Shown in pieces: positions 51,902 to 62,323 of a stretch of DNA of 64,000 bases. The stretch lies in the NCBI RefSeq assembly GCF_002797685.1, contig NZ_PGFH01000002.1, positions 372,001 to 436,000 of the forward strand. The letters are read 5' to 3'. Both the position numbers and the translations under genes were made by a program. Source of the DNA: Salinibacterium amurskyense. GTDB lineage: Bacteria > Actinomycetota > Actinomycetes > Actinomycetales > Microbacteriaceae. The notes below the pieces were generated by a model. It had not been told where the DNA came from. It did no database searches and saw nothing but the letters and a program-made list of their open reading frames with translations. The first letter of the stretch is position 1. Every line of letters begins with the position of its first letter.

Positions 51902-53122
51902 CTAGTGGTCTGCCGGCTGGCCGGAGACGGTGGTGGAAATCTTGCCGTCGGCAACGGTGAGCAGCAGCTCGGTGCCATCGGGGGCGTCCGCGGTAGAGCG
52001 CACCGCAGTGCCATCGGGCAGTTGTGCGATCGCGTAGCCGCGCTGCAGAGTGCGCTGCGGTGAGAGGGCTCGCAACTGGCCGGTGAGTTCGGTAACGCCG
52101 GAGTGCGCCTTCTCAATCGCCCGCTCCATGAGCTCGTTGCTGCGCGACACGTAGCGCGAGAGTTCATCGGCGTGCGCGTCGACGAGTGATAGCGGGTTCG
52201 CCAGCACGGGCCGCGTGCGCAGCGACTCCAAGCGATCTCCCTCGTAGCCCAAGCGCTGGGTGATGCGTAACCGCATTCCGGCGCGCGCTTGCTGCACGCG
52301 ACTCAACTCCTCTGCGACATCCGGCACGACACGTTTTGCCGCATCAGTGGGGGTGGATGCCCGCAAATCAGCAACCTCGTCGAGCAGCGGTCGATCGTTC
52401 TCATGCCCAATCGCCGACACGAGCGGAGTAACGCAGGCCGCGGCCGTGCGCACTAACGCTTCATCGCTGAACACGAGCAGGTTCTGAAAATCTCCACCAC
52501 CGCGGGCGACGATGATGACATCGACCTCGGGGTCGGCATCCAATTCGCGGATGCCCTGCGACACCTCAGAGACAGCACGCGCGCCCTGCACGGCAGCGTG
52601 CGCGGTGCGGAACTTCACCGCGGGCCAGCGTAACTGCGCGTTGCGAATGACGTCTTTCTCGGCGTCGCTGTCTTTAGCGGTAACGAGCCCGATGCAGTTG
52701 GGCAGGAAGGGGAGAGGCTTCTTGTGCTCGAAGAGACCCTCGGCGCGCAGTTTTTGGCGCAGCAGTTCGAGCTTCTCGAGCAGATCGCCCAGCCCGACGT
52801 GGCGCATTTCGAGCACCTGCATCGTGAGCGTGCCGCCCTTGACCCAGTAGTTGGGTTTGACGAGGGCAACAACGCGATCGCCCTGCTTGAGATCTTTGGG
52901 CAGCTTGGTGCGCACCGACGACCAAATCGTGAACGAGATGGTGGCATCCACTTCAAGGTCTTTGAGCTTGCCGTAGATGTTGCCGCCCGAGCCACCCCAC
53001 TGGGTGATCTCGCCTTCGACCCACGCGGTGCCGAGTCGTTCGATCCAGCCGCGAATCTTCTGCGACAGAACTGATACCGGCCACGGAGTATCGACGGTGG
53101 GCGGGCCCTCTGTGATCGTCAC
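51902..53122 (-). CDS. xseA: Exodeoxyribonuclease VII large subunit
   Basis: The 406-residue subunit has an N-terminal OB fold with WVEGEITQWGGSGGNIYGKL, the catalytic region GLVTAKDSDAEKD, DVIIVARGGGDFQNLLVF and SAIGHENDRPLLDEVADLRASTPTDAA with its conserved acid and His, then a coiled-coil part ending in QRGYAIA. GAGGAGG lies ahead of GTG 53122. It is divergent from ispH, the usual actinobacterial arrangement. Confidence 0.96.
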   Translation of the reverse strand: MTITEGPPTVDTPWPVSVLSQKIRGWIERLGTAWVEGEITQWGGSGGNIYGKLKDLEVDATISFTIWSSVRTKLPKDLKQGDRVVALVKPNYWVKGGTLTMQVLEMRHVGLGDLLEKLELLRQKLRAEGLFEHKKPLPFLPNCIGLVTAKDSDAEKDVIRNAQLRWPAVKFRTAHAAVQGARAVSEVSQGIRELDADPEVDVIIVARGGGDFQNLLVFSDEALVRTAAACVTPLVSAIGHENDRPLLDEVADLRASTPTDAAKRVVPDVAEELSRVQQARAGMRLRITQRLGYEGDRLESLRTRPVLANPLSLVDAHADELSRYVSRSNELMERAIEKAHSGVTELTGQLRALSPQRTLQRGYAIAQLPDGTAVRSTADAPDGTELLLTVADGKISTTVSGQPADH

Positions 53123-53205
53123 CTAGCCTCCTCAAGCTTGTGATTACAGGGTAGAGGATGCCGCTGATACTGCCCTCCGCTCGGCGTTCGTGCAGCAGTC
53201 TTCGG

Positions 53206-53211
53206 TAGAAT
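53206..53211 (+). promoter_or_regulatory. Candidate -10 box for ispH
   Basis: TAGAAT lies seven bases before GTG 53219 with no SD. Confidence 0.5.
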
Positions 53212-53218
53212 CTTTTCT

Positions 53219-54304
53219 GTGAGCACCATTTCTAACGGAAGCGCCCAAGCGCTAGCGATGCCCCCGATGCCCGCCCGCCGAGAGCAATTGAAGAATTTGC
53301 CGGTTGCGGGAGCCAAGCGCGTCGTGTTGGCAGCCCCGCGCGGCTACTGCGCGGGCGTTGATCGCGCCGTCATCGCGGTCGAGAAAGCGCTCGCCAACTA
53401 CGGTGCTCCCGTCTATGTGCGCAAGCAAATTGTGCACAACATCCACGTCGTCACCACGCTCGAAGCGCAGGGTGCCATTTTTGTGGATGAGGTTGAAGAA
53501 GTTCCCGAAGGATCAACCGTCGTCTTCTCCGCCCACGGCGTCTCGCCCGCTGTCGTCAAGGGCGCCGCCGACCGCGAGCTGCACGCGATCGACGCCACTT
53601 GCCCGCTCGTCACGAAGGTGCACCGCGAAGCGACGCGCTTCGCCCGCGATAACTACCAAATCTTGCTGATTGGCCACGATGGCCACGAAGAGGTTGAGGG
53701 CACGATGGGCCACGCGCCCGAGCGCACCATCCTCGTCAACAGCCCCGCCGACGTGCCCAACATCGTTGTCGAAAACACTGACAACCTCGTGTGGCTCTCT
53801 CAAACCACGCTAAGCGTCGACGAAACGATGGAGACGGTTCGCCTGCTGCGCGAACGATTCCCCACACTGCAAGACCCGCCGAGTGACGACATTTGTTACG
53901 CCACGCAGAACCGCCAGGTCGCCATCAAGAAGGTTGCCGAAGAGGCAGAACTCGTGATCGTGGTCGGCAGTGCCAACAGTTCCAACACCGTGCGCCTCGT
54001 GGATGTCGCGCTCGAGAACGGCGCCAAGGCCGCCTACCGCGTTGACTACGCGAGCGAAATCAAGCAGGAGTGGCTTGAGGGTGTCGCGACGATTGGCGTA
54101 ACCAGCGGAGCATCCGTTCCCGAAGTTCTCGTTCAAGAAGTTCTCGCCGACCTCGCCGAGGCAGGCTACGGCGATGTCTCGACCGTGATCACGGCGGAGG
54201 AAGACCTCATGTTCTCGCTGCCAAAAGAACTGCGCACCGACGCTGACGGCAACCCCGACGAGCGCGGCCTCGGTGGCCGCAACCGCAAACTTGATTGGCA
54301 ATAG
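53219..54304 (+). CDS. ispH: 4-hydroxy-3-methylbut-2-enyl diphosphate reductase
   Basis: IspH makes IPP and DMAPP in the last step of the methylerythritol pathway using a 4Fe-4S cluster. The three cluster cysteines are in [21 protein letters not shown] and [16 protein letters not shown] and [11 protein letters not shown] provide substrate contacts. The 361-residue length includes a short N-terminal extension usual in Actinobacteria. The GTG start probably has no leader. Its product feeds the prenyl transferase at 45697-46482. Confidence 0.97.
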   Translation: MSTISNGSAQALAMPPMPARREQLKNLPVAGAKRVVLAAPRGYCAGVDRAVIAVEKALANYGAPVYVRKQIVHNIHVVTTLEAQGAIFVDEVEEVPEGSTVVFSAHGVSPAVVKGAADRELHAIDATCPLVTKVHREATRFARDNYQILLIGHDGHEEVEGTMGHAPERTILVNSPADVPNIVVENTDNLVWLSQTTLSVDETMETVRLLRERFPTLQDPPSDDICYATQNRQVAIKKVAEEAELVIVVGSANSSNTVRLVDVALENGAKAAYRVDYASEIKQEWLEGVATIGVTSGASVPEVLVQEVLADLAEAGYGDVSTVITAEEDLMFSLPKELRTDADGNPDERGLGGRNRKLDWQ

Positions 54305-54309
54305 GATTA

Positions 54310-54855
54310 ATGACTGATCCCCGCCCTCGCCCGAAATATGGCGAATACGCACCGCTGCCACCCGCTGCGCCCGAAGGGGTAACGGAGCCCACCACGGGAG
54401 CACAGTACCCAGCCCCCACGGTGCAGACCGCAGTGCCGAATGTGATCCCGGCGTCTACGCCGACGGCTCCGCCCGAGCGCAAACAGCGCATGTGGGATGT
54501 TTTCCTTACGGCCACGCTGCTGCTCTTTGGAGTGGTGGATGTCATCAACAGCTTCGGAACGATCGCCAACCTTGGGCCGATTTTGCGCGAAGGCCTCGCG
54601 GCTCAAGGCTTCGACGGCTTTGCTGCGGACGAGGCTGCCGCCGAAGCCGGAGCGGTCGCCAACATCGTGCGCGTTGTCGCTCTCGTGCTCACGATCGTGT
54701 TTGCGCTCATTCAAGTGCAGCGTAAGCGGATCGCGTTCTGGATTCCGCTCGTGGGCGCCACGATCGCCACGCTCGCGATGCTCGTCGCGATCTTCGTTGC
54801 CGTGCTGAGCGACCCTGGCTTCATGACCTACGTCGACAGCATCCAGCAGCAGTAG
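54310..54855 (+). CDS. DUF6264-type membrane protein
   Basis: The 181-residue protein starts with TDPRPRPKYGEYAPLPP, a pattern I associate with the Microbacteriaceae DUF6264 family, followed by a Pro/Thr-rich cytoplasmic stretch of 45 residues and about four hydrophobic segments. Function is unknown. It begins five bases after the ispH stop, with TAGGAT from the ispH stop region acting as SD, so it is co-transcribed with ispH. Confidence 0.8.
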   Translation: MTDPRPRPKYGEYAPLPPAAPEGVTEPTTGAQYPAPTVQTAVPNVIPASTPTAPPERKQRMWDVFLTATLLLFGVVDVINSFGTIANLGPILREGLAAQGFDGFAADEAAAEAGAVANIVRVVALVLTIVFALIQVQRKRIAFWIPLVGATIATLAMLVAIFVAVLSDPGFMTYVDSIQQQ

Positions 54856-54913
54856 CGCAGCCTCCGGGCATCGCCGCAGCGGCGGCAGCAGCGGGTCGTC
54901 ACCTTGACGACAA

Positions 54914-54943
54914 ATGGGGGCCGGCCCGAAGGCCAACCCCCAT
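54914..54943 (-). terminator. Terminator of fbaA
   Basis: ATGGGGG/CCCCCAT with an inner GGCC/GGCC pair forms a stable hairpin 13 bases after the fbaA stop; on the minus strand TTTGTCG follows. Confidence 0.7.
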
Positions 54944-54955
54944 CCGTGTGGAGCG

Positions 54956-55981
<1,026 letters not shown>

Positions 55982-56193
55982 TGTTGTCTCTCCTCATGCG
56001 GTACCGACTACCGCTCTGGTCCGGCTCGGGTCGATTCTATCCACCTGCTCTGGACGGGCGCGAACTGTTGCACGTTAGTGCGATCTCTGCGGTATCGACC
56101 GGGGGCGGTGCACCGATCCGGATAGACTGGGGCTGCGCTGACCACCACCGGCGCGTCCCCAGTCGACCAACTCTCAACGAAGGATGCTCTCAG

Positions 56194-57183
56194 GTGAGTA
56201 CAGAAACCGGCACGCTATTCCTCCACCCCGATCGCAACCTCGCTCTCGAGCTTGTGCGGGCCACCGAAGCGGCTGCGATTCGCGCCGTTCCCTTCATCGG
56301 TAAGGGCGACAAGCTCGCCGCCGATGGCGCTGCGGTTGACGCCATGCGCAAGTTCTTGGGCACTGTCGACTTCGACGGTCTCGTTGTCATTGGTGAGGGC
56401 GAGAAAGACAACGCCCCCATGCTCTTCAACGGTGAACACGTCGGCACGGGCCGTGGCCCCGCCTGCGATATCGCTGTTGACCCGATCGATGGCACGTCAT
56501 TGACGGCTGCTGGTCGCCAGAACGCGATCTCGATGATTGCCGTGTCTGACCGTGGCACGATGCTTGATGCTTCGACCGTGTTCTACATGGACAAGATCGT
56601 CACCGGTGCTGAGGGTGTTGGTGTCGTCGACATCCACAAGCCCATTGGCGAGAACATTCGTGCGCTCGCTAAGGCCAAGGGCAAGGCCCCGGAAGACATT
56701 GTTGTTGCGGTGCTCGACCGTCCGCGTCACGCCCAACTGATTGAAGACATCCGCGAGACGGGTGCCGGAACGCGCCTCATGCTCGATGGTGATGTCGCTG
56801 GCGGTATCAATGCGGCACTCTATGGCACACGCATCGATATGTGTGTCGGTATCGGCGGCAGCCCTGAGGGCGTCGCCACGGCCTGTGCCATCAAGGCTCT
56901 CGGCGGCGAGATTCAAACGATCCTGTACCCGCAGTCTGACGACGAGCGCCAGCGCGGTATGGATGCGGGCCTCAAGTTTGATCACGTCTACACCGCCGAC
57001 GAGATGGTCGCCAGCGACAACACGTTCTTCGTCGCGACTGGCGTTACCGATGGTGGACTCGTGAAGGGTGTGCGTCGTTACGGCCCCATCATCCGCACCG
57101 AATCGATCGTCTTGCGTTCACACTCGGGGACGATCCGACGCATTTCGGCTGACCACCTCGCGGAGAAGTGGCTCGACCACTAA
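56194..57183 (+). CDS. glpX: Class II fructose-1,6-bisphosphatase
   Basis: The enzyme dephosphorylates fructose 1,6-bisphosphate in gluconeogenesis. The 329-residue protein has the metal-binding elements VVIGEGEKDNAPML and DIAVDPIDGTSLTA, the catalytic LMLDGDVAGGINAAL and the C-terminal SHSGTIRRISADH. GTG at 56194 follows AAGGA at nine bases; the open frame upstream to 55969 is not conserved. Its stop interlocks with that of rmuC at 57180-57183. Confidence 0.96.
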   Translation: MSTETGTLFLHPDRNLALELVRATEAAAIRAVPFIGKGDKLAADGAAVDAMRKFLGTVDFDGLVVIGEGEKDNAPMLFNGEHVGTGRGPACDIAVDPIDGTSLTAAGRQNAISMIAVSDRGTMLDASTVFYMDKIVTGAEGVGVVDIHKPIGENIRALAKAKGKAPEDIVVAVLDRPRHAQLIEDIRETGAGTRLMLDGDVAGGINAALYGTRIDMCVGIGGSPEGVATACAIKALGGEIQTILYPQSDDERQRGMDAGLKFDHVYTADEMVASDNTFFVATGVTDGGLVKGVRRYGPIIRTESIVLRSHSGTIRRISADHLAEKWLDH

Positions 57184-58466
57184 AGCTCTAGCTCGGCGGC
57201 CGTGATGTGTTTCGGTGTGCCCTCGACCAGCTGGGTGTCGCCGATCACTTTGGATTCGTCGAGCGCGTTGAGTTTGCGGGCCGTGACGAGTACGCGACTT
57301 TCGAGTGAGTTCGCGAACTGGTTGTAACTGTTCACGGTGGTGTCGATCGAACGGCGCAGCTTGTCGGCGTGCTCGGCGAGCGTCGCGAGGCGCTGGTAGA
57401 GCTCTTTGCTGAGGTCGAACAGGGTTTTGGCCTGGTCGGTCAGCACGTCTTGTTGCCAGGAGAACGCGACTGTCTTGAGCACTGACCACAGGGTGACGGG
57501 GGAAGCGAGGGCGACGCGCTTGTTGAAGGCGTAATCCATGATCGAGGGGTCAGCCTCCATCGCTGACGACACGAGCGACTCGCTGGGGATGAATGCGATC
57601 ACGAGTTCGGGGGAGGCGTCGAGCCCCGCCCAGTAGGCCTTGCTCGCAAGGGTGTCGATGTGGCCGCGCATCACCTTCACGTGTTGCTTGATGAGGGCTT
57701 CGCGACGAGCACCTTCCTCTCCGGTTGCCGTAACCGAGATCTGGCTCGCCTCCAAGAACGCGGTGAACGGCACCTTGGCATCGACGGCAATGTTCTTGCC
57801 GCCGGGCAAGTGCACGACCATGTCAGGGCGGCCGGCACCGGCATCCGAGGTGATGCTCGATTGCACGTCGAAGTCGACCCGCTCGATGAGGCCGGCAGCC
57901 TGCACAACATTGCGCAACTGGGTTTCACCCCAGACGCCACGGGTGGAGTTATTGCGCAACGCTGACGCCAACGACTCGGCGGTGCTGCGCAAACGTTCTT
58001 CGGATTCCGTGGCCGATTTGAGCTGCTGGCTTAGTTCGCCGTGCTGCTGGCTGCGCTGCGATTCCAGTTCGGTGACCTTGTTCTGCATCGTGCGCAGTGT
58101 CTCCTGCACCGGGGTGAGAGCCTGCAGCACCTTCGACTCGCGGCGCTCGCGCTCGGCAAGAGCCGCAGCATCGTCGCGCTGGCGATCGAGAGTCTCGCGG
58201 TACTGCAACTGCAGCGACGCCACTTGCTCGTTCAGGGCATCCGCTCGGGCAGTGGTGGACGCAAGCTGGGCGGCAAGACGCGACTGCTGTTCCCGCTCCT
58301 GAGCGGTGACCTGGGCGATCGCGGCCTGATGGCGTGCCTCGAGAACCTCGGGCGGAACCTGGCCGGTGGGGGCGGTCGAGCGCACGCGCGCAATCAACAG
58401 GCCAATAACAACACCGAGCACTGCGCCAACGAGCAGGCCAACAACGAGAGCAACAACAGGATCCAT
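57180..58466 (-). CDS. rmuC: DNA recombination protein RmuC
   Basis: The 428-residue protein has an N-terminal transmembrane helix (about 5-26), a long coiled coil (about 45-160) and the RmuC nuclease-like domain with NNSTRGVWGETQLRNVVQAAGL, GKNIAVDAKVPFTAFLEA and DYAFNKRVALASPVTLW. RmuC limits inversions and is involved in processing of abnormal replication structures. Minus strand, convergent with glpX. Confidence 0.93.
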   Translation of the reverse strand: MDPVVALVVGLLVGAVLGVVIGLLIARVRSTAPTGQVPPEVLEARHQAAIAQVTAQEREQQSRLAAQLASTTARADALNEQVASLQLQYRETLDRQRDDAAALAERERRESKVLQALTPVQETLRTMQNKVTELESQRSQQHGELSQQLKSATESEERLRSTAESLASALRNNSTRGVWGETQLRNVVQAAGLIERVDFDVQSSITSDAGAGRPDMVVHLPGGKNIAVDAKVPFTAFLEASQISVTATGEEGARREALIKQHVKVMRGHIDTLASKAYWAGLDASPELVIAFIPSESLVSSAMEADPSIMDYAFNKRVALASPVTLWSVLKTVAFSWQQDVLTDQAKTLFDLSKELYQRLATLAEHADKLRRSIDTTVNSYNQFANSLESRVLVTARKLNALDESKVIGDTQLVEGTPKHITAAELEL

Positions 58467-58548
58467 GCCGTCAGTGTGCCAGCCCGCACGGACATTCCCG
58501 GGAGCAATGCGGGGGAGGAGCCCGGTCGCGCCCCTCTGGACGCGCCCC

Positions 58549-58554
58549 TAGGGT
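58549..58554 (+). promoter_or_regulatory. Candidate -10 box for the LysR gene
   Basis: TAGGGT lies seven bases before ATG 58562. Confidence 0.35.
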
Positions 58555-58561
58555 TAAGGGC

Positions 58562-59482
58562 ATGGCCAGCGACTCCGTGCATCCGCTCGATGTGAGCACC
58601 GACGATCTGCGCTACCTCATTGCCGTAGCGCGCGCCGGCCGGATGGTATCTGCCGCCACGTTGCTCGGCGTCGACCACACCACCGTGCGTCGCCGCATCG
58701 ATCGCCTCGAGGCTGCCCTCGGCGTGCGTCTGCTCGACCGCGGCGCCGACGGCTGGGAACTCACCACCATTGGCCGCGAAGTCGCCACGCGTGCCGCAGG
58801 TCTCGAGAACATCGTCGAAAACGTGGTCGGTGCCACGAGCGGCAGTGCCGACGAAGTGCGCGGCACCGTGCGCATCGTGGCGCCCGATGGATTCGGGGCC
58901 ACCTTTGTGACCGCAGCGCTCGCGGCGGTGCAGGCGGAGCATCCATCCATCACGGTCGAATTGGTGACCTCAACACGCCCCCTCAGCTTGCGTGGAGCTG
59001 GCTTCGACTTGGCGATCACAATCGGTACGACGGCGACCTCTCGCCTCGCCTCCGAACCGCTCGCCGCGTACGCGCTGCGCCTCTACGCCTCGCCCGGTTA
59101 CGTGGCTTCGCATCCGCCGATCCGTTCGGTGGCCGATCTTGACGCCCATCCGCTGGTCTTCTACGTGGATGCCCTGCTCACGGTTCGCGAGCTCGACCTC
59201 GCCCCGGTGCTCGGCGGTATGCGCGTGGGCTTCGGTTCTACGAGTGTGTTTGCGCAGCTCGAGGCCACCCGTCAGGGAGCCGGCATTGGGCTGCTGCACG
59301 CGTTCATGGCCGAGCCCGAACCAGGGCTCGTTGCGGTGCTGCCCGACGAGGTCAGTTTCCGCCTCGAGTTCGCTCTTTCGGTGCGAAAAGAGGCCGCGGA
59401 TGTCGAGGCAGTTCAGCTGGTCCGGGCCGCTTTGCACCGCGAAGTTGCCCGTCGCAGTTCTGAGCTTTTGCCCCTCAATTAG
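58562..59482 (+). CDS. LysR-family transcriptional regulator
   Basis: The 306-residue regulator has an N-terminal helix-turn-helix with SAATLLGVDHTTVRRRIDRLEAALG (about residues 28-52) and a periplasmic-binding-fold effector domain from about 92. It is in the same direction as mmsA 131 bases downstream, not divergent as is classical for LysR targets. Control of mmsA is plausible but unproven. The effector is unknown. Confidence 0.88.
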   Translation: MASDSVHPLDVSTDDLRYLIAVARAGRMVSAATLLGVDHTTVRRRIDRLEAALGVRLLDRGADGWELTTIGREVATRAAGLENIVENVVGATSGSADEVRGTVRIVAPDGFGATFVTAALAAVQAEHPSITVELVTSTRPLSLRGAGFDLAITIGTTATSRLASEPLAAYALRLYASPGYVASHPPIRSVADLDAHPLVFYVDALLTVRELDLAPVLGGMRVGFGSTSVFAQLEATRQGAGIGLLHAFMAEPEPGLVAVLPDEVSFRLEFALSVRKEAADVEAVQLVRAALHREVARRSSELLPLN

Positions 59483-59590
59483 TCCCGCTAGGCGTCGGCC
59501 GCTGACGCCCGTGCACTGGCTGTGCGTTTTTGCAGATTGCCCGTGCGCTAATAGGTCTTGATCGCAGATCGCAAAGGTCGCAGACTGGGG

Positions 59591-59609
59591 CTACTTCCGA
59601 CGAAAGTAG
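59591..59609 (+). promoter_or_regulatory. Hairpin over the mmsA translation start region
   Basis: CTACTT-N7-AAGTAG lies five bases before the mmsA ATG and contains the GTAGG that would be its weak SD. It could modulate initiation. Confidence 0.3.
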
Positions 59610-59613
59610 GCCC

Positions 59614-61110
59614 ATGTACTCCACGATTCCGCACTGGATCAACGGCGCCGCTACCGAGGGCGACTCGCCCAACCGTGGCGATGTCTTCAACCCCGCAACC
59701 GGCGCCGTCGCACGCACCGTTCCTCTCGCATCCGTCGCTGATGTCAACGCTGGTGTTGCCGCTGCAAAGGCTGCGTTCCCCGAGTGGGGTAACACGTCGC
59801 TTGCCAAGCGCACCGCCGTGATGTTCGCTTTCCGTGAGCTTTTCAATGCTCGCAAGGATGAGCTTGCCGCCATCATCACCGCCGAGCACGGCAAGGTTCT
59901 TTCGGATGCTGCTGGCGAGATCGCTCGTGGCCTCGAAGTTCTCGACTTCGCCTGTGGCATCGCTCAGCTCAGCAAGGGTGAGTACAGCGAAAACGTTTCG
60001 ACCGGTGTTGACGTGTACTCGTTGCAGCAGCCGCTTGGTGTTGTCTCGATCATCAGCCCCTTCAACTTCCCGGCCATGGTGCCGATGTGGTTCTTCCCGA
60101 TGGCTGTCGCTGCGGGTAACACTGTTGTGTTGAAGCCCAGCGAGAAGGACCCGTCGTCCGCCGTGTGGATGGCAGAACTCTTCACCGAGGCCGGCCTCCC
60201 CGACGGTGTATTCAACGTCGTTCACGGAGACAAGCTCGCCGTCGACACTCTTCTTGAGCATCCGGATGTCGCCAGCGTCTCCTTCGTTGGCTCCACCCCG
60301 ATTGCTAAGTACATCTACGAAACCGCTGCCCACCACGGCAAGCGCGTTCAGGCTCTCGGTGGTGCCAAGAACCACATGCTGGTTCTTCCGGACGCTGACC
60401 TCGACCTCGTTGCCGACTCTGCCGTCAACGCCGGTTTCGGTTCCGCGGGCGAACGCTGCATGGCTGTCTCGGTCGTCGTTGCTGTTGAGCCCGTTGCTGA
60501 CGAACTCATCGCCAAGGTCAGCGAGCGCATGGCGACGCTGCGCACCGGTGATGGAACCCGCGGGTGCGACATGGGGCCGCTCATCACCGAGCAGCACCGT
60601 GACAAGGTCGCCAGCTACATCGAGCTCGCTGAGACCGATGGCGCTTCCGTTGTTGTTGACGGTCGCGGCATTGAGATCGATGGCGACGCCAACGGCTTCT
60701 GGCTCGGCCCGACACTGATCGACAACGTCTCCACCGACTCCGATGTCTACAAGCACGAGATCTTCGGACCGGTGCTCAGCGTCATTCGCGTCGCCACCTA
60801 CGAAGAGGGTCTCGAACTGATCAACTCCTCGCAGTACGGAAACGGCACCGCGATCTTCACGAACGATGGTGGAGCGGCTCGTCGCTTCCAGCGCGAAGTT
60901 GAGGTCGGCATGGTCGGCATCAACGTTCCGATCCCCGTTCCGGTGGCGTACTTCTCCTTCGGTGGCTGGAAGGACTCCGCGTTTGGTGACACGAAGGCTT
61001 ATGGCCCTGACGCCATCCGTTTCTTCACACGTCAGAAGGCTGTCACCAGCCGCTGGCTCGACCCCAGCCACGGTGGAATCAACCTCGGCTTCCCGCAAAA
61101 CAACGGCTAA
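59614..61110 (+). CDS. mmsA: CoA-acylating methylmalonate-semialdehyde dehydrogenase
   Basis: The enzyme converts methylmalonate or malonate semialdehyde to propionyl- or acetyl-CoA in valine, inositol and pyrimidine breakdown. The 498-residue aldehyde dehydrogenase has IISPFNFPAMVPMWFFPMA, LKPSEKDPSSAVWM, the GSTPIAKYIY cofactor loop and catalytic Cys in GERCMAVSVVV, a pattern typical for MmsA. A C-terminal KAVTSRW is also characteristic. No inositol or valine genes are in the window. A hairpin lies just before the ATG. Confidence 0.94.
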   Translation: MYSTIPHWINGAATEGDSPNRGDVFNPATGAVARTVPLASVADVNAGVAAAKAAFPEWGNTSLAKRTAVMFAFRELFNARKDELAAIITAEHGKVLSDAAGEIARGLEVLDFACGIAQLSKGEYSENVSTGVDVYSLQQPLGVVSIISPFNFPAMVPMWFFPMAVAAGNTVVLKPSEKDPSSAVWMAELFTEAGLPDGVFNVVHGDKLAVDTLLEHPDVASVSFVGSTPIAKYIYETAAHHGKRVQALGGAKNHMLVLPDADLDLVADSAVNAGFGSAGERCMAVSVVVAVEPVADELIAKVSERMATLRTGDGTRGCDMGPLITEQHRDKVASYIELAETDGASVVVDGRGIEIDGDANGFWLGPTLIDNVSTDSDVYKHEIFGPVLSVIRVATYEEGLELINSSQYGNGTAIFTNDGGAARRFQREVEVGMVGINVPIPVPVAYFSFGGWKDSAFGDTKAYGPDAIRFFTRQKAVTSRWLDPSHGGINLGFPQNNG

Positions 61111-61183
61111 TAACTAGCCTGCTTTACCGTCGCGATAGCGGTCCCGCACCTCGGGGCCGCTATCGCCGGTAGGATTGACCCTC

Positions 61184-62260
61184 GTGGCTCTCACTATTGC
61201 AATCGTTGGACTCCCGAATGTCGGCAAGTCCACCCTCTTTAACGCTCTGACCAAGAACTCGGTGCTCGCCGCGAACTACCCGTTCGCGACCATCGAACCA
61301 AACGTGGGCATCGTTAACCTGCCCGACCCGCGCCTCAAGGTGCTGGCGGAAATCTTCGGCAGCGAGCGCATCCTGCCCGCTCCCGTCTCTTTCGTTGACA
61401 TCGCCGGCATTGTGCAGGGCGCCAGCGAGGGCGAAGGTCTGGGCAACAAGTTCTTGGCGAACATTCGCGAGGCTGACGCAATCGCTCAGGTCGTGCGCGG
61501 CTTCAGCGACCCGGATGTTGTTCACGTCGACGGCAAGGTTGATGCGGCATCCGACATGGAGACCATCAACACTGAGCTGATTCTCGCTGACCTGCAGACG
61601 CTCGAAAAGGCTGTCGCTCGGTACGAGAAGGAACTCAAGACCAAGCGTGTTGAGCCCGCCGTTCTTGAGGCCGCGCTTGCTGCGCAGGCCTTCCTCAACG
61701 AGGGCAAGCCGCTCTCCGAGGCCACAAAGATTGAACTTGAGCTGATCCGCGAACTGGGTCTGCTCACCTCCAAGCCGTTCATTTACGTTTTCAACGTGGA
61801 TGAAGCGGTGCTCGGTGACTCAGACAAGCTCGCCGAATTGGCTGCCCTGGTTGCCCCCGCGAAGGCCATCTTCCTCGACGCCAAGTTGGAGGCCGAACTC
61901 ATCGACCTCGACGAAGAGGATGCCGCAGAACTTCTCGCGAGCACCGGCCAAGAAGAGAGCGGTCTCGACCAGCTCGCTCGTATCGGCTTCGACACTCTCG
62001 GCCTTCAGACGTACCTCACGGCTGGTCCGAAAGAGACTCGCGCTTGGACGATCCCGAAGGGCGCCAAGGCGCCTCAGGCTGCCGGCGTCATCCACACCGA
62101 CTTCGAAAAGGGCTTCATCAAGGCTGAGGTCATCGGCTTCGACGACCTCGTCGAGACCGGCTCCATCGCTGAGGCTCGCGCCAAAGGCAAGGCCCGCGTT
62201 GAGGGCAAGGAATACGTCATGAGCGATGGCGACGTCGTGGAGTTCCGTTTCAACAACTAG
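61184..62260 (+). CDS. ychF: Redox-regulated ATPase YchF (Obg family)
   Basis: YchF is a ribosome-associated P-loop ATPase. The 358-residue protein has G1 GLPNVGKSTLFNALT, G3 DIAGIVQGASEGEGLGN, the altered G4 NVDE explaining ATP preference, and a C-terminal TGS domain ending in GDVVEFRFNN. GTG at 61184 is chosen since the conserved start ALTIAIVGLPNVGKS follows; the earlier in-frame start at 61175 adds three residues. The last 21 coding bases recur at 63370-63390 after the next gene. Confidence 0.96.
   Translation: MALTIAIVGLPNVGKSTLFNALTKNSVLAANYPFATIEPNVGIVNLPDPRLKVLAEIFGSERILPAPVSFVDIAGIVQGASEGEGLGNKFLANIREADAIAQVVRGFSDPDVVHVDGKVDAASDMETINTELILADLQTLEKAVARYEKELKTKRVEPAVLEAALAAQAFLNEGKPLSEATKIELELIRELGLLTSKPFIYVFNVDEAVLGDSDKLAELAALVAPAKAIFLDAKLEAELIDLDEEDAAELLASTGQEESGLDQLARIGFDTLGLQTYLTAGPKETRAWTIPKGAKAPQAAGVIHTDFEKGFIKAEVIGFDDLVETGSIAEARAKGKARVEGKEYVMSDGDVVEFRFNN
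62240..62260. repeat. Direct repeat copy A (ychF 3' end)
   Basis: The last coding bases of ychF (VEFRFNN, stop at 62258-62260) recur 1.1 kb downstream with two synonymous differences, flanking the amidotransferase gene. Confidence 0.7.
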
Positions 62261-62323
62261 GGGTTTTCGTCTTCCGTGACGCCACGCTGATCACCACGTC
62301 TGTGAGAAGAACACCTAGCGCGC

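Noticed and set aside
59548-61098. 516-codon open frame antisense to mmsA
   Set aside because: Same reason; no domain is recognisable and mmsA motifs are intact.
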